Below are positions 17,355 through 25,602 of a stretch of DNA of 64,000 bases, in pieces. Each line of letters opens with the position of its first letter. Within the stretch, counting starts at the first letter, position 1. The position numbers and the translations under genes are program-made. Source of the stretch: Arthrobacter sp. ES3-54 (lineage in GTDB: Bacteria > Actinomycetota > Actinomycetes > Actinomycetales > Micrococcaceae); contig NZ_JAQFIF010000008.1 in NCBI RefSeq assembly GCF_029504395.1, forward strand, positions 1-64,000. Direction: 5' to 3'. The notes below the pieces were generated by a model. It searched no databases, was not told the origin of the DNA, and saw only the letters and a program-made list of their open reading frames with translations.

Positions 17355-18218
17355 TCAGGCGGAGGCAGCTGCTGAGCGGACAGCTTCGGCCAGAGACGTG
17401 GCGGGGCGTCCGATAAGCGCCTTCAGGTCTCCGGTGCTGACCAGAAGGTCACCTCGGGCAATCCCCAGATCAGAGTCCGCCAGGATTTCCGCGAAGGCCT
17501 CCGGGACTCCAACACCCGCCAACATTCCGGCGTACTCCTGCGGGGGGAGGTCCTGATAGGAGATTTCCCTGTCGGTCGCCGCGCTGATCTCCGCCGCGAG
17601 CTCATCCATGGTGAACGGTTCGTCGCCGCCCAGCTCATAGATTTTGCCGGCCTGGTCGTCGGCAACCAACACAGCAGCCGCAGCGTGGGCGTAGTCGGTG
17701 CGGGAAGCTGCGCTGACGCGGCCCTCCCCTGCGCTTCCGGCGATCCCACCCTGTGCGAGCGTGCCGGGCAGCTGATCGGTGTAGTTCTCCAGGTACCAGC
17801 TATTACGAAGGAGAACGAAAGGAACGCCCGCTTCCTGCAGGATGGTCTCGGTTTCCTGGTGCTCCACTGCCAGCTTCATCTTTGTGGTGTCCGCGTTGGC
17901 GATGCTCGTGTAGGCGAGCAGTTCAACACCTGCTGCCTTGGCGGCCTCGATGACGGTTCGGTGCTGCTCCACCCGCTGCCCCACCTCGCTGCCGGAAATG
18001 AGGAGCACCTTCTGCGCCCCCTGCAACGCCTCCTCCACGGAGGCGGGATCGGTGTAGTCCATGGCCTTGACCTGGACGCCGCAGGCCGCGAAGTCTGCGA
18101 GCTTTTCGATGGAGCGGCCCGTGGCCACGATGTCCTCCGCAGGAACGTTGCGCTCCAGCAGGGCCTCGACTACATGGCGGCCCAGCTGGCCGGTTGCGCC
18201 GGTGATTACGATGCTCAT
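17355..18218 (-). CDS. NAD(P)-binding SDR, QorB-like quinone oxidoreductase
   Basis: A 287-residue atypical SDR of the NmrA/QorB (YtfG) type, with the N-terminal motif GATGQLGRHV at residues 7-16 and YTSIANAD near 101-108. Family members reduce quinones with NADPH. The start at 18218 is chosen because GAAAGGAAAT precedes it. The gene is divergent from an HxlR regulator 98 bases away, the same layout as qor2/qorR in Corynebacterium, so quinone or oxidative stress control is likely. Confidence 0.85.
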   Translation of the reverse strand: MSIVITGATGQLGRHVVEALLERNVPAEDIVATGRSIEKLADFAACGVQVKAMDYTDPASVEEALQGAQKVLLISGSEVGQRVEQHRTVIEAAKAAGVELLAYTSIANADTTKMKLAVEHQETETILQEAGVPFVLLRNSWYLENYTDQLPGTLAQGGIAGSAGEGRVSAASRTDYAHAAAAVLVADDQAGKIYELGGDEPFTMDELAAEISAATDREISYQDLPPQEYAGMLAGVGVPEAFAEILADSDLGIARGDLLVSTGDLKALIGRPATSLAEAVRSAAASA

Positions 18219-18304
18219 GGATTTCCTTTCGATTTGGTGTCTATCACCAATCACAACCAAGGAATCTTCAACCTACTTCCCAAAAGAGAGTACGCACTTT
18301 GAGG

Positions 18305-18310
18305 TAAGGT
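18305..18310 (+). promoter_or_regulatory. -10 element for the HxlR regulator (leaderless start)
   Basis: TAAGGT is followed by six bases and the ATG at 18317. The intergenic region to qorB (18219-18304) contains GAGTACGCACTTTG and GGTACTGG, which may contain the regulator's operator. Confidence 0.4.
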
Positions 18311-18316
18311 ACTGGC

Positions 18317-18712
18317 ATGAAAGTTAGTACCGCCGATCCAGCCCCTGCCACGCGGCTCCCCGCCGCCCTGGCCGACGGCGTTTTTCCGGCCGGCTGCCCC
18401 AGCCGCACCCTGCTCGACCACATCACCAGTAAGTGGGGCGTGCTGATTCTGCTTGCTTTATCCGAGGGCGGGCAGCGGTGGAGCGAATTGCGACGGCGCG
18501 CCGAGGGTGTTAGCGAGAAAATGCTGGCCCAGACCCTGAAGACCCTTGAGCGCGATGGCTTGGTAAGCCGGAAAGCCCAGCCGGTCATTCCGCCCCGGGT
18601 GGACTACAGCCTCACGGAGCGCGGCTATGAGTTGAGCGCCCTGCTGGTTCCGCTGGTTGCCTGGGCCTTCGAGAACGCTGACGACATCATCAACGGACCG
18701 CGCACCGACTAA
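18317..18712 (+). CDS. HxlR family winged-helix regulator (QorR/YodB type)
   Basis: A 131-residue repressor. The HxlR core is at about residues 25-120: SRTLLDHITSKWGVLILLAL, RWSELRRRAEGVSEKMLAQTLKTLERDGLVSR, VDYSLTERG. A single cysteine at position 27 (GCPSR), just ahead of the first helix, corresponds to the redox-sensing Cys of YodB and QorR; no other Cys is present. It is predicted to repress the divergent qorB-like gene and itself, and to release DNA on thiol oxidation or quinone alkylation. Confidence 0.85.
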   Translation: MKVSTADPAPATRLPAALADGVFPAGCPSRTLLDHITSKWGVLILLALSEGGQRWSELRRRAEGVSEKMLAQTLKTLERDGLVSRKAQPVIPPRVDYSLTERGYELSALLVPLVAWAFENADDIINGPRTD

Positions 18713-18795
18713 CATAACAGGCATCAGCGGGCGCCTCAGCGAGCCAGTACGCGCGGCTCGAAGGAGCGGGCAATGACTGCCGGCACAGCCTCCGC

Positions 18796-18969
18796 CTGCG
18801 GAACGTGAGCCGCCGGGGCGTCCGGCCGCAGCGCAGCACCGGGGAAGATAGGACGACGGCATCCCCCGCCTTCGGCGGCGACCTCCCGGCCCGTCTGGCG
18901 CAGGCGGAGGCAGGGTTCGGGCAGCGGATGAAGGTGATGCTGGATGCCCGCAAAGGCATGCGTGGCTAG
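18796..18969 (+). pseudogene. Internal fragment of a flavin monooxygenase gene
   Basis: The frame LRNVSRRGVRPQRSTG then GDLPARLAQAEAGFGQRMKV aligns with the LRALGRRGVRLHG and DLPGRLAMVEAGFGQRLKP region of the intact copy. Both ends of the gene are missing. The flanking 18713-18795 holds nothing recognisable. Confidence 0.65.
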
Positions 18970-19121
18970 GGCAGCCGGTCCAGCCTTAGGAGTGCCTGCG
19001 GGGTGTGCCAGAGGACATTTTTCATCCATTGGCTTCCGAGTCCCCAGCCTTCGAGTACCTGAATCTGGTGGCTGTAGGAGTAGGGAATCGAAGGAAAATC
19101 CGTGCCGACGACGACTTTGCA
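18966..19121 (-). pseudogene. 3' fragment of an amidohydrolase-family gene
   Basis: On the minus strand the frame reads KVVVGTDFPSIPYSYSHQ, then VLEGWGLGSQWMKNVLWHTP and a stop. GTDFP with the following helix is typical of the C-terminal end of TIM-barrel metal-dependent amidohydrolases (the Asp being a metal ligand). The rest is missing upstream of 19121. Confidence 0.55.
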
Positions 19122-19151
19122 CCGCGACTAAAGAGGGAGCGGAGCACCTGC

Positions 19152-19157
19152 TAGTAT
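19152..19157 (+). promoter_or_regulatory. -10 element for the GIY-YIG gene (leaderless start)
   Basis: TAGTAT is separated by seven bases from the ATG at 19165; no ribosome binding site is present. Confidence 0.45.
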
Positions 19158-19164
19158 CCCCCTC

Positions 19165-19995
19165 ATGACCCCATCCGAGCTCTCGCCGCAAGTCGAAGAG
19201 GCCATCTCCGCTCTCTCGGGCGAGCGTTGGCCCGTCGCACGGGCGAAGGGCCGCGTGCGACCCGTTCCCGGCCTGTACGCCATTTATGGCGACGCCGAGG
19301 CGTGGGCCGCCCTGGGCCTCGACCCAAAGCCGGGCTCCGCGCTGTACATCGGCAAGAGCGAGGACGACCTTGTGAGCCGGGAACTCGACACCCACTTCGC
19401 GGCCAGCCCGACCAAGAAGCCACGTACGGGCAGTTCGACGGTACGGCGGTCGTTCGCCGCACTGCTGCGCGACGCGCTCGACCTGCACGCGGTTCCCCGC
19501 AACCCCGATAAGCCAAGCCACTTTTCGAACTACGGGCTCACGCCGGTTGGAGATGCCCGGCTCACGGCCTGGATGCACGAGCGCCTGTCGCTCGCAGTGT
19601 GGGAGCTACCGCCGTTGCTCGCGCAGGCGCTCGGACAGGTTGAGGTCGCAGTCATCCACCGCTGGATGCCGCCGCTGAACATTATGCACAACCCCCGGCC
19701 GCTCCCTCGGCTGCGCCGGGCGCGCGAGGTGATGACCCGGGAGGCATCAGGCGCGCAAGTCAGGGAGGCGTCCGCGGTCGTGGCCTCCGTCCCCTCGCCC
19801 CGCCAGTCTGCCCCGGCCCCCGCCGCAGAAGCAGGCGGACTCACGCCGGTCGAGCTAGCACGCGAGGTCGGCAAGAGCCCCAAGACGATCCGGCAGGCAC
19901 TGCGAGATAAGTACGGCAAGCTGCCGTTTGAGGGCGACCGCTGGGGCGCTCTCACACCCGAGCAGGAGGGTTACCTTCGCTCCCGCTTCCATTGA
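19165..19995 (+). CDS. GIY-YIG nuclease-like protein with C-terminal helix-turn-helix
   Basis: A 276-residue protein. The N-terminal domain has GLYAIY (36-41) and ALYIGKSEDDLVSREL (59-74), the two strands of a GIY-YIG nuclease, with the catalytic Arg probably R72. A Pro/Ala-rich linker (about 195-225) leads to a small DNA-binding-like domain (TPVELAREVGKSPKTIRQALRD, about 225-247). It is flanked on both sides by monooxygenase remnants, so it may have arrived in that gene. The role is probably DNA cleavage in defence or mobile DNA; unproven. Confidence 0.75.
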   Translation: MTPSELSPQVEEAISALSGERWPVARAKGRVRPVPGLYAIYGDAEAWAALGLDPKPGSALYIGKSEDDLVSRELDTHFAASPTKKPRTGSSTVRRSFAALLRDALDLHAVPRNPDKPSHFSNYGLTPVGDARLTAWMHERLSLAVWELPPLLAQALGQVEVAVIHRWMPPLNIMHNPRPLPRLRRAREVMTREASGAQVREASAVVASVPSPRQSAPAPAAEAGGLTPVELAREVGKSPKTIRQALRDKYGKLPFEGDRWGALTPEQEGYLRSRFH

Positions 19996-20139
19996 TTGGA
20001 GCATTGCTGGTCCCACGCCATTAGGGCAACGGCAGTTGCCCTAATGGCGCTGGCGAGTCAAGAAACGGCAGCTAGTGCCCGCCGGATATCTGGCCGGGCT
20101 TCGATATCAGACCGCTGCGAGGTAACTGATCGTGATTCT

Positions 20140-21243
20140 CACACGCCGAACTTCTCGCTCGCGCTGGCCAGCATGCCGTGTGACGGGCCCGCCCCAGAAG
20201 CATTCATGCTTCGAGATGAGCTCATCGGCCATTTCCGGCACTATGCGGAGAGCATCGACGCTCCTGTCCGCACGGGTGCGGATGTCACGCGTATCGCGCC
20301 CGCGGATGGCGGCGGCTTCACCGTGGCCACAACCCAGGGCGGCTGGCGGGCCCGGAACCTGGTGCTCGCTACCGGCGGTTACCAGGAACCGAAAATCCCC
20401 GCACTGTTGGCGCAACTCCCCAGCCACCTCCTGCAACTTCACACCGACAGCTACCGCAACCCGGGCCAACTGCCCGACGGTGCCGTACTCATCGTTGGCA
20501 CCGGCCAGTCCGGCGGCGAGATCGCCGAGGAACTGCTCGCCGTCGGCCGCGAAATCCACCTGGCGGTGTCCACGTGCCCGGAAGCACCGCGCCGGTACCG
20601 CGGCCAGGACCTCCTCTATTGGATGATGCAGCTGGCACAATTCGGCCCCGACTACGGACTGAACGGCCTCACCGTGGGGCAGCTACCCTGCCCCGCGGCG
20701 AGGTTCGCCTGCAACCCGCTGGTGTCCGGCGCCGACGGCGGCCACCACGACATCCACCTGCGGGACCTCGGCCGGAGCGGCGTCCGGCTGCACGGCCATT
20801 TGGAAGCAGGCGACGACGGCGACCTCGTCTTCAGTGATGACCTTCCGGAACGCCTGGGCCTGGTGGAGGGGGCGTTCTACCAGCGGATGAAGCCGATGTT
20901 CGACAGCTATATTGCCGCCGCCGGCATGTCGGCACCGGAGCCGGGGCCGCCGCGCCAGGACGACTGGCTTCCGTCGGAACCGGCGCGGCTGAACCTCGAG
21001 GCCGCCAACGTCACGTCGGTCCTCTGGGCCACGGGCTACCGGCTGGACTTCAGCATCCCGGACATCCCGGTGCTGGACGAGTGGAACTACCCCCGGCACC
21101 ACCGCGGCGTCACCGAACACCCGGGCCTGTACGCCGTCGGGTTGCCGTGGCTGACCGGGCACGGCTCGTCCATCGTGGCGGGCGTGGGCCGCGATGCCGA
21201 ATACATCGCGCAGCACATCGCTGGGAACGTCGGCGCCCGGTGA
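20140..21243 (+). pseudogene. Flavin monooxygenase gene lacking its 5' end
   Basis: From HTPNFSLALAS onward (20140) the frame follows the intact copy at 10146 to the end without interruption: NADPH motif GTGQSGGEIAE, WATGYRLDFSIPDIPVLDEWNYPRHHRGV. The first 60 or so residues, including the FAD-binding GxGxxG, are missing and replaced by unrelated sequence (19996-20139). Without the FAD site it cannot be active. It is clearly the closest relative of the intact gene in the window. Confidence 0.82.
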
Positions 21244-21265
21244 AGGCGACGTCCAAGAGGGGCGG

Positions 21266-22096
21266 CTACCCCGCGCAGGGCCCGCCGAAGTCCACCGGTG
21301 CGGCGAGACCGGCCGAGCTGAACCAGTCCCTGGCCCAAGCCTGGACCGAGGGCACAGCGAGTTGCTCGGCAACAAGCTCCGGCGGCCCGTCGAACACGGA
21401 CTTCCCCTCCTCCAAGAGGTCCCCGGTGCCGCTGCAGGCGAGGCGCCCGAAGAGGGCAGGCTGGTCGAGGAAGGGAAGCTTCCCGCCGTCGCCGTCGGTC
21501 AGCACGCCCCAGCGCGAGGTGAACAGCGAAAACTCCTCCGGACGTTCCCCTCGGTCCGCCATGAGCGGGCAGGCTTCGCCGTCGAGCTGAATCCGCCGGT
21601 AGTTGGGCTCCGTTTCGTCGAGGGCCATCAGTTGGACGTCGTCCAGCCACGAAAGCCAGACCGCTGTGCACTCTCCCATCATTGGATACGGGGCGGCGGC
21701 GATGTAGCCGGCCTTGCTCACGTGGGCGGAGTGGCCAACGGCGATGTTGTGGAGCTGCCCCCGGACCAGCGGCAGGACCGCGCTGACAGGCTGGTGGTAG
21801 CTGGCGAATTTCCGCCGCATCACGTCGGCGCTTGAATTCGAGCCGATGGAGACCACCAGGGAACGCGCTTCCAGCGGTGCCGCGCTGGCCTGCGCGAGGG
21901 CTTCATCCAGTCCGGCTGAAAGCTCAAGGGGCCGGAAGTCATTGCCGTCCATGACACCCGAGGCCACGGGCGGGTCCCACGGATACAGCAGCGGATCGAG
22001 ATGGCCGGCGCGGCCAGCCCCGCTCAGTCCCATGGAACTAGCCGGGCGAAGCCGTCGGCATCGTGCTGGAGAGTAGGCAAGGTGGCCCGCTTTCAT
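21266..22096 (-). CDS. Conserved hypothetical protein
   Basis: The 276-residue product includes SLVVSIGSNSSADVMRRKF (about 79-97), NIAVGHSAHVSKAGYIAAAPYPM (about 117-139) and LDDVQLMALDETEPNYRRI, which look like a conserved globular enzyme-like core, but I do not know the family. No membrane segment or signal peptide. The N-terminal 50 residues are Arg- and Pro-rich and the true start may be further in (ATG at 22033 or 21952). It is convergent with the monooxygenase remnant. Bases 22097-22280 hold no recognised gene. Confidence 0.6.
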   Translation of the reverse strand: MKAGHLAYSPARCRRLRPASSMGLSGAGRAGHLDPLLYPWDPPVASGVMDGNDFRPLELSAGLDEALAQASAAPLEARSLVVSIGSNSSADVMRRKFASYHQPVSAVLPLVRGQLHNIAVGHSAHVSKAGYIAAAPYPMMGECTAVWLSWLDDVQLMALDETEPNYRRIQLDGEACPLMADRGERPEEFSLFTSRWGVLTDGDGGKLPFLDQPALFGRLACSGTGDLLEEGKSVFDGPPELVAEQLAVPSVQAWARDWFSSAGLAAPVDFGGPCAG

Positions 22097-22280
22097 GGCT
22101 CGGGACTTCCAGTGTCCCGCACTTTCGGTAAACGGGCAGCGTTTTTCCCGTATTCAGGCGCGACCGCCCGGTCACCATGCCCCCTAGTGTCAAGATCGTC
22201 AGCCACCAGGCGCTTAATGCGCTGGTTTCGCTCAAAGCGAACACTCGTAAGCCGACTATTTCTGGCGCGGTCAGAAGCCG

Positions 22281-24812
22281 TCACAGGTACCTCGACAAGA
22301 CACCAGCGAGCCTACCTCCCGTAGTCACAAGCCACGCAACGAGCTCTTGCGACTGAGCCTCGTCTAGGAAATCACCGGGACGACTGATAACGAGTTTGGA
22401 TGCCTTGCGGTCGGGCTTTTCATCCCATTCGAGGACCGACCCGAGGTCTGCTTCGATGGCGTCGCGCTGGGCCAACAACTTCGCGTAAAGCTCTTTGTCG
22501 TGGTTGATCCAGAAGAGGGCGGTGACAGTCTTCTTCTGGGAGTTGGCCTGAAGGGAGATCACGCCACGGGAGTCTCCTATGCTGACGTCATACCAGTGCT
22601 GTGGGAGGGGCTTGCGCCAAGATTCAATGTTGGTCGCGTTTGCAATGCCGTGGACCCTTACGCGCTCGAAAAATTCAAGCTGGGCGTCCTGCAGGGACGT
22701 CCGGCTGCCGGCTTTGGCTTGGGGCTTGATCTTCCTGCGGCGTGCGGAGAGCGCGTCCTCGTCTACGTCCAGGCCGGCGGCCTCCGCGAGTTCTTCTGCA
22801 CCCATGAACTGCTCAGGATCCGCATGGCCTTGCGCATCGAACCGGAGGCCCTCCGCCTCAAGGACCAGGCGTGGGTTATCGTTGCGGCCGGGTTCGATCC
22901 AGCGGAAACCAGGTGAGATCGTCCCGCCGCTCTGCAAGACTCTCCAAGCGTTGGCCATTGGGTAGTTCGCGATAATCGCGGCCAGCGGCTGGGCCCAGGT
23001 ACCGGCCACGATCGCGACGTCGCCGTACGAAGTCCAACGCCCTGCCGGGATCTCGGCGACGATCGCAGCAACTTGGCTGCGCAGCGCTGACGGCTCGTCG
23101 CCGACTGCGATGATTCTCTCGTCCGGTCCCGGCCACAGCTCGATGATCTTCTCTGCTAATTCAGCGCTACGGACACTGATCTCGTCGACGCCCCACGTGG
23201 CGTGCGCAGCAATTGATTGGTTCATCGATACGCCGCTCTTGGCTAACATCTCGCGCTTCACTTCGAAGGGTTTGTTGCTGAGCTCACTGTTGTAGCCACT
23301 CAGAGTCAGGTTTCCGAGCGTATGAACGACCCGCTCGTGTTCGTAGTCGATGTCCGCATCGGCGCAGAAGCCCATCGCGAACGCCTTGCGCACGGAATCA
23401 GTCATGGTCTGCGGCAACACATGCTCAATGGTCAGATGCCTAGGGTCGAGCTCGACGATCTCCTTCGGGCGGTACGCCTCTTCGAGCCACTGCAGGATGA
23501 GCTTTTTTTGCGCTCCGCGGCCCTGCCAGTAAAACGCGATCGTCTTGGCAGCCTCGCGAACCTGGAGGTCGGTCGCAAAATGCTTGCGGCCTCGGGACAG
23601 GTACTCGCGCAGCGCGACGTCAATGCGGGCTGCATCACTGATCGCACCTACAGCCTGCAGCAGCGTTCGGTTCAGATTTGCGGTGGCGCGCCCGATCACT
23701 ATGCGCCGCACAAAATACGATTCCAGGTACGTCAGCGCGCGCACAACCTCATCGTCAGCCGCGGTGCCGGCAGCACGTCGGGCGAGGATCTGCATCACCA
23801 CCGGATACGCGGTCGTCGAGCCCCAAGCTTTGATCCTGGTGAGGCGACGGCGAATCCCAGGGTGCTTCTCCCCCGCAGGCTTGAGAATCGTCGCGAGCAC
23901 GTCACCCAGCTTGGCTATACGGATTACCTCAGCTTCTAGCTCGTCGACGTTCCGTAGTCTCTCGAGCCGACGTTGTTGTCCGACGTAGGTATCTGACTGC
24001 TTCGCACGCTCGTCGCGCTGAGCGAGGTCGAGCCAGAACAACAGCTCGAGGTTCTCAGAATCAAGCTTCCTCTCCAGTGGAAGCCAAATGTTCTCGTAGA
24101 CCGTCTCTGCGCGATCACCGAGGCGCATGAACAAATAGTTCTTGAGCAGGTCGCTCTGCGTCAGGCGGAGGCCGGTATTGTTCAGCGACTCAAAGATGCG
24201 GTGCGCGTTGTCGGAGGGCTCGGCCGTGACGACGACAAGCGCCAGACCGCGTACGACAGCGGCTTCGAGCAGCTCCAAGTTACGTGGATCGTCCGGGTCG
24301 CCGGCCGCGGCGATCTTGGAGCGGAAGAACCGGTAAGCAGCGCCAACGGCATCCTCGCCGCCAGCTTGTGGCGCACGATTGAGTACCGCCATATAGGCAG
24401 CCCGGTCTGTCTGGGTCGGCATGACCTTGAGCGGCTTGCCGCTGTCGAAGACATTGACCAGGTACTGCGCGTCGATTCCGTTGGCGCGTTCGGAATGCCC
24501 CGCTTCGACCAGGTGATCACGGAGCGCAGCCAGAAGGAGCGTGAGCGTGGTCAGGCGCTGCTGCCCGTCGACGACGAGGAACTTGTTGACCCCGATAGCG
24601 CCAAAATCAGGACTGCTCGCCAGCACGAGAGAGCCGATGAAGTGGGAGGCCTTCGGGTCGTCTCCAATGGTGCGCTCCAGCTCAACGACGTCCGACCACA
24701 GCTGGTCGAGCTGCTTCTTCCCCCAGGAGTACACGCGTTGATAGAGCGGAACCTGGTACTGCTTCTTGCCTTCTAGAACACCTGCAAGCGTCCCGTTCTC
24801 CGCCCGAACCAC
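22281..24812 (-). CDS. GmrSD-type (DUF262/DUF1524) restriction enzyme with alkyltransferase-like domain
   Basis: A single 843-residue chain of the GmrSD type IV restriction family, which cuts modified (for example glucosylated) phage DNA. The N-terminal DUF262 half has YQVPLYQRVYSW and the ParB/Srx-like DGQQRLTTL at 82-90. The DUF1524 HNH half has IEHVLPQTM near 460 and HTLGNLTLSGYNSELSN. Around 580-640 lies IPAGRWTSYGDVAIVAGT and YPMANAWRVLQSGG, the DNA-binding fold of alkyltransferase-like proteins without a PCHR cysteine. A DUF4268/DUF5655-like tail follows (near 760-843). GTG start with GGAGG five bases upstream. Confidence 0.85.
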   Translation of the reverse strand: MVRAENGTLAGVLEGKKQYQVPLYQRVYSWGKKQLDQLWSDVVELERTIGDDPKASHFIGSLVLASSPDFGAIGVNKFLVVDGQQRLTTLTLLLAALRDHLVEAGHSERANGIDAQYLVNVFDSGKPLKVMPTQTDRAAYMAVLNRAPQAGGEDAVGAAYRFFRSKIAAAGDPDDPRNLELLEAAVVRGLALVVVTAEPSDNAHRIFESLNNTGLRLTQSDLLKNYLFMRLGDRAETVYENIWLPLERKLDSENLELLFWLDLAQRDERAKQSDTYVGQQRRLERLRNVDELEAEVIRIAKLGDVLATILKPAGEKHPGIRRRLTRIKAWGSTTAYPVVMQILARRAAGTAADDEVVRALTYLESYFVRRIVIGRATANLNRTLLQAVGAISDAARIDVALREYLSRGRKHFATDLQVREAAKTIAFYWQGRGAQKKLILQWLEEAYRPKEIVELDPRHLTIEHVLPQTMTDSVRKAFAMGFCADADIDYEHERVVHTLGNLTLSGYNSELSNKPFEVKREMLAKSGVSMNQSIAAHATWGVDEISVRSAELAEKIIELWPGPDERIIAVGDEPSALRSQVAAIVAEIPAGRWTSYGDVAIVAGTWAQPLAAIIANYPMANAWRVLQSGGTISPGFRWIEPGRNDNPRLVLEAEGLRFDAQGHADPEQFMGAEELAEAAGLDVDEDALSARRRKIKPQAKAGSRTSLQDAQLEFFERVRVHGIANATNIESWRKPLPQHWYDVSIGDSRGVISLQANSQKKTVTALFWINHDKELYAKLLAQRDAIEADLGSVLEWDEKPDRKASKLVISRPGDFLDEAQSQELVAWLVTTGGRLAGVLSRYL

Positions 24813-25026
24813 ACATGCCTCCTCTGGATCTCAGTGGCGGTGGAACCGCCTGCCACCGTTACAGGGTAACCGCGAGCCTGGAGTTACCTATGCGGCAGAA
24901 GAGTTCGAGGCCCGAGAATTCACCGGAGATTGGCAGGCAGCCGTCGCGGTCCTACAGGTTGCTGGATAATTGTGCCTGACAGGACCAGGCACCCAGGATC
25001 TTGGCAGGCTCGAGCAAGTTCCAATC
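24813..25026. other. Spacer between the GmrSD gene and the alcohol dehydrogenase remnant
   Basis: No gene recognised. A 7-bp perfect hairpin GTGCCTG/CAGGCAC (24972-24992) is present without a T-run. The promoter of the GmrSD gene must lie here. Confidence 0.4.
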
Positions 25027-25375
25027 ACTACGGATGCGTCAGCACCTTCACTGCCGAGTCCTTTGTTGATGAGGGTGCCGAAGCCCTGTTCCACGAGATC
25101 GTCCAGCGCGATTCTGCTCGTGATGAACGATTGAGCTCCACCTCGCCCTCCTACACCATCTTGATGATGGCGGGATGGTCACGGACCTAAGCGACGGCGC
25201 CACGCAGGTCGATCTCCTGAGCACAAGCTTCTTCATGTTCAGGGTGGCGTTCCCGACATGAGCACACCTAGCAGCGCTCCCCCGCGCCGGACGGCGGTGA
25301 GCCTGCTTTCGAGCACCGCTTTCACGCTGGCGTACTCGAACGCGACGTCGGCGCTGGTACCGCCTGGGGTCCCAA
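25027..25375 (-). pseudogene. Remnant of a zinc alcohol dehydrogenase gene
   Basis: Minus-strand pieces in three frames together read like the C-terminal half of a butanediol/alcohol dehydrogenase: ADVAFEYASVKAVLESRLTAVRRGG, then TLNMKKLVLR, VRDHPAIIKMV, and FITSRIALDDLVEQGFGTLI. At least two frameshifts and an in-frame stop show that the gene is dead. Bases 25376-25602 hold only the promoter region of the helicase gene. Confidence 0.65.
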
Positions 25376-25602
25376 TGACCGGCCGGCCGAGCCTTCCGTC
25401 TGTGCGCTCGGCGTGGCATGGGATGAGTGTCGGATGCAACCGATAGCTTTGGACTCGGAACAAAGATGACTGAATTGCGCCTCGGCGCAGAGAAGCGGAG
25501 GCACCCGATGAGGCGCAGAGAGGCACGACCACCCCGCTTCGACGTCCGGAAGGGCGCTGCGGCTTCACCGTGTCTTGTTGCTTCCCCACGGAGGACTCTC
25601 GG

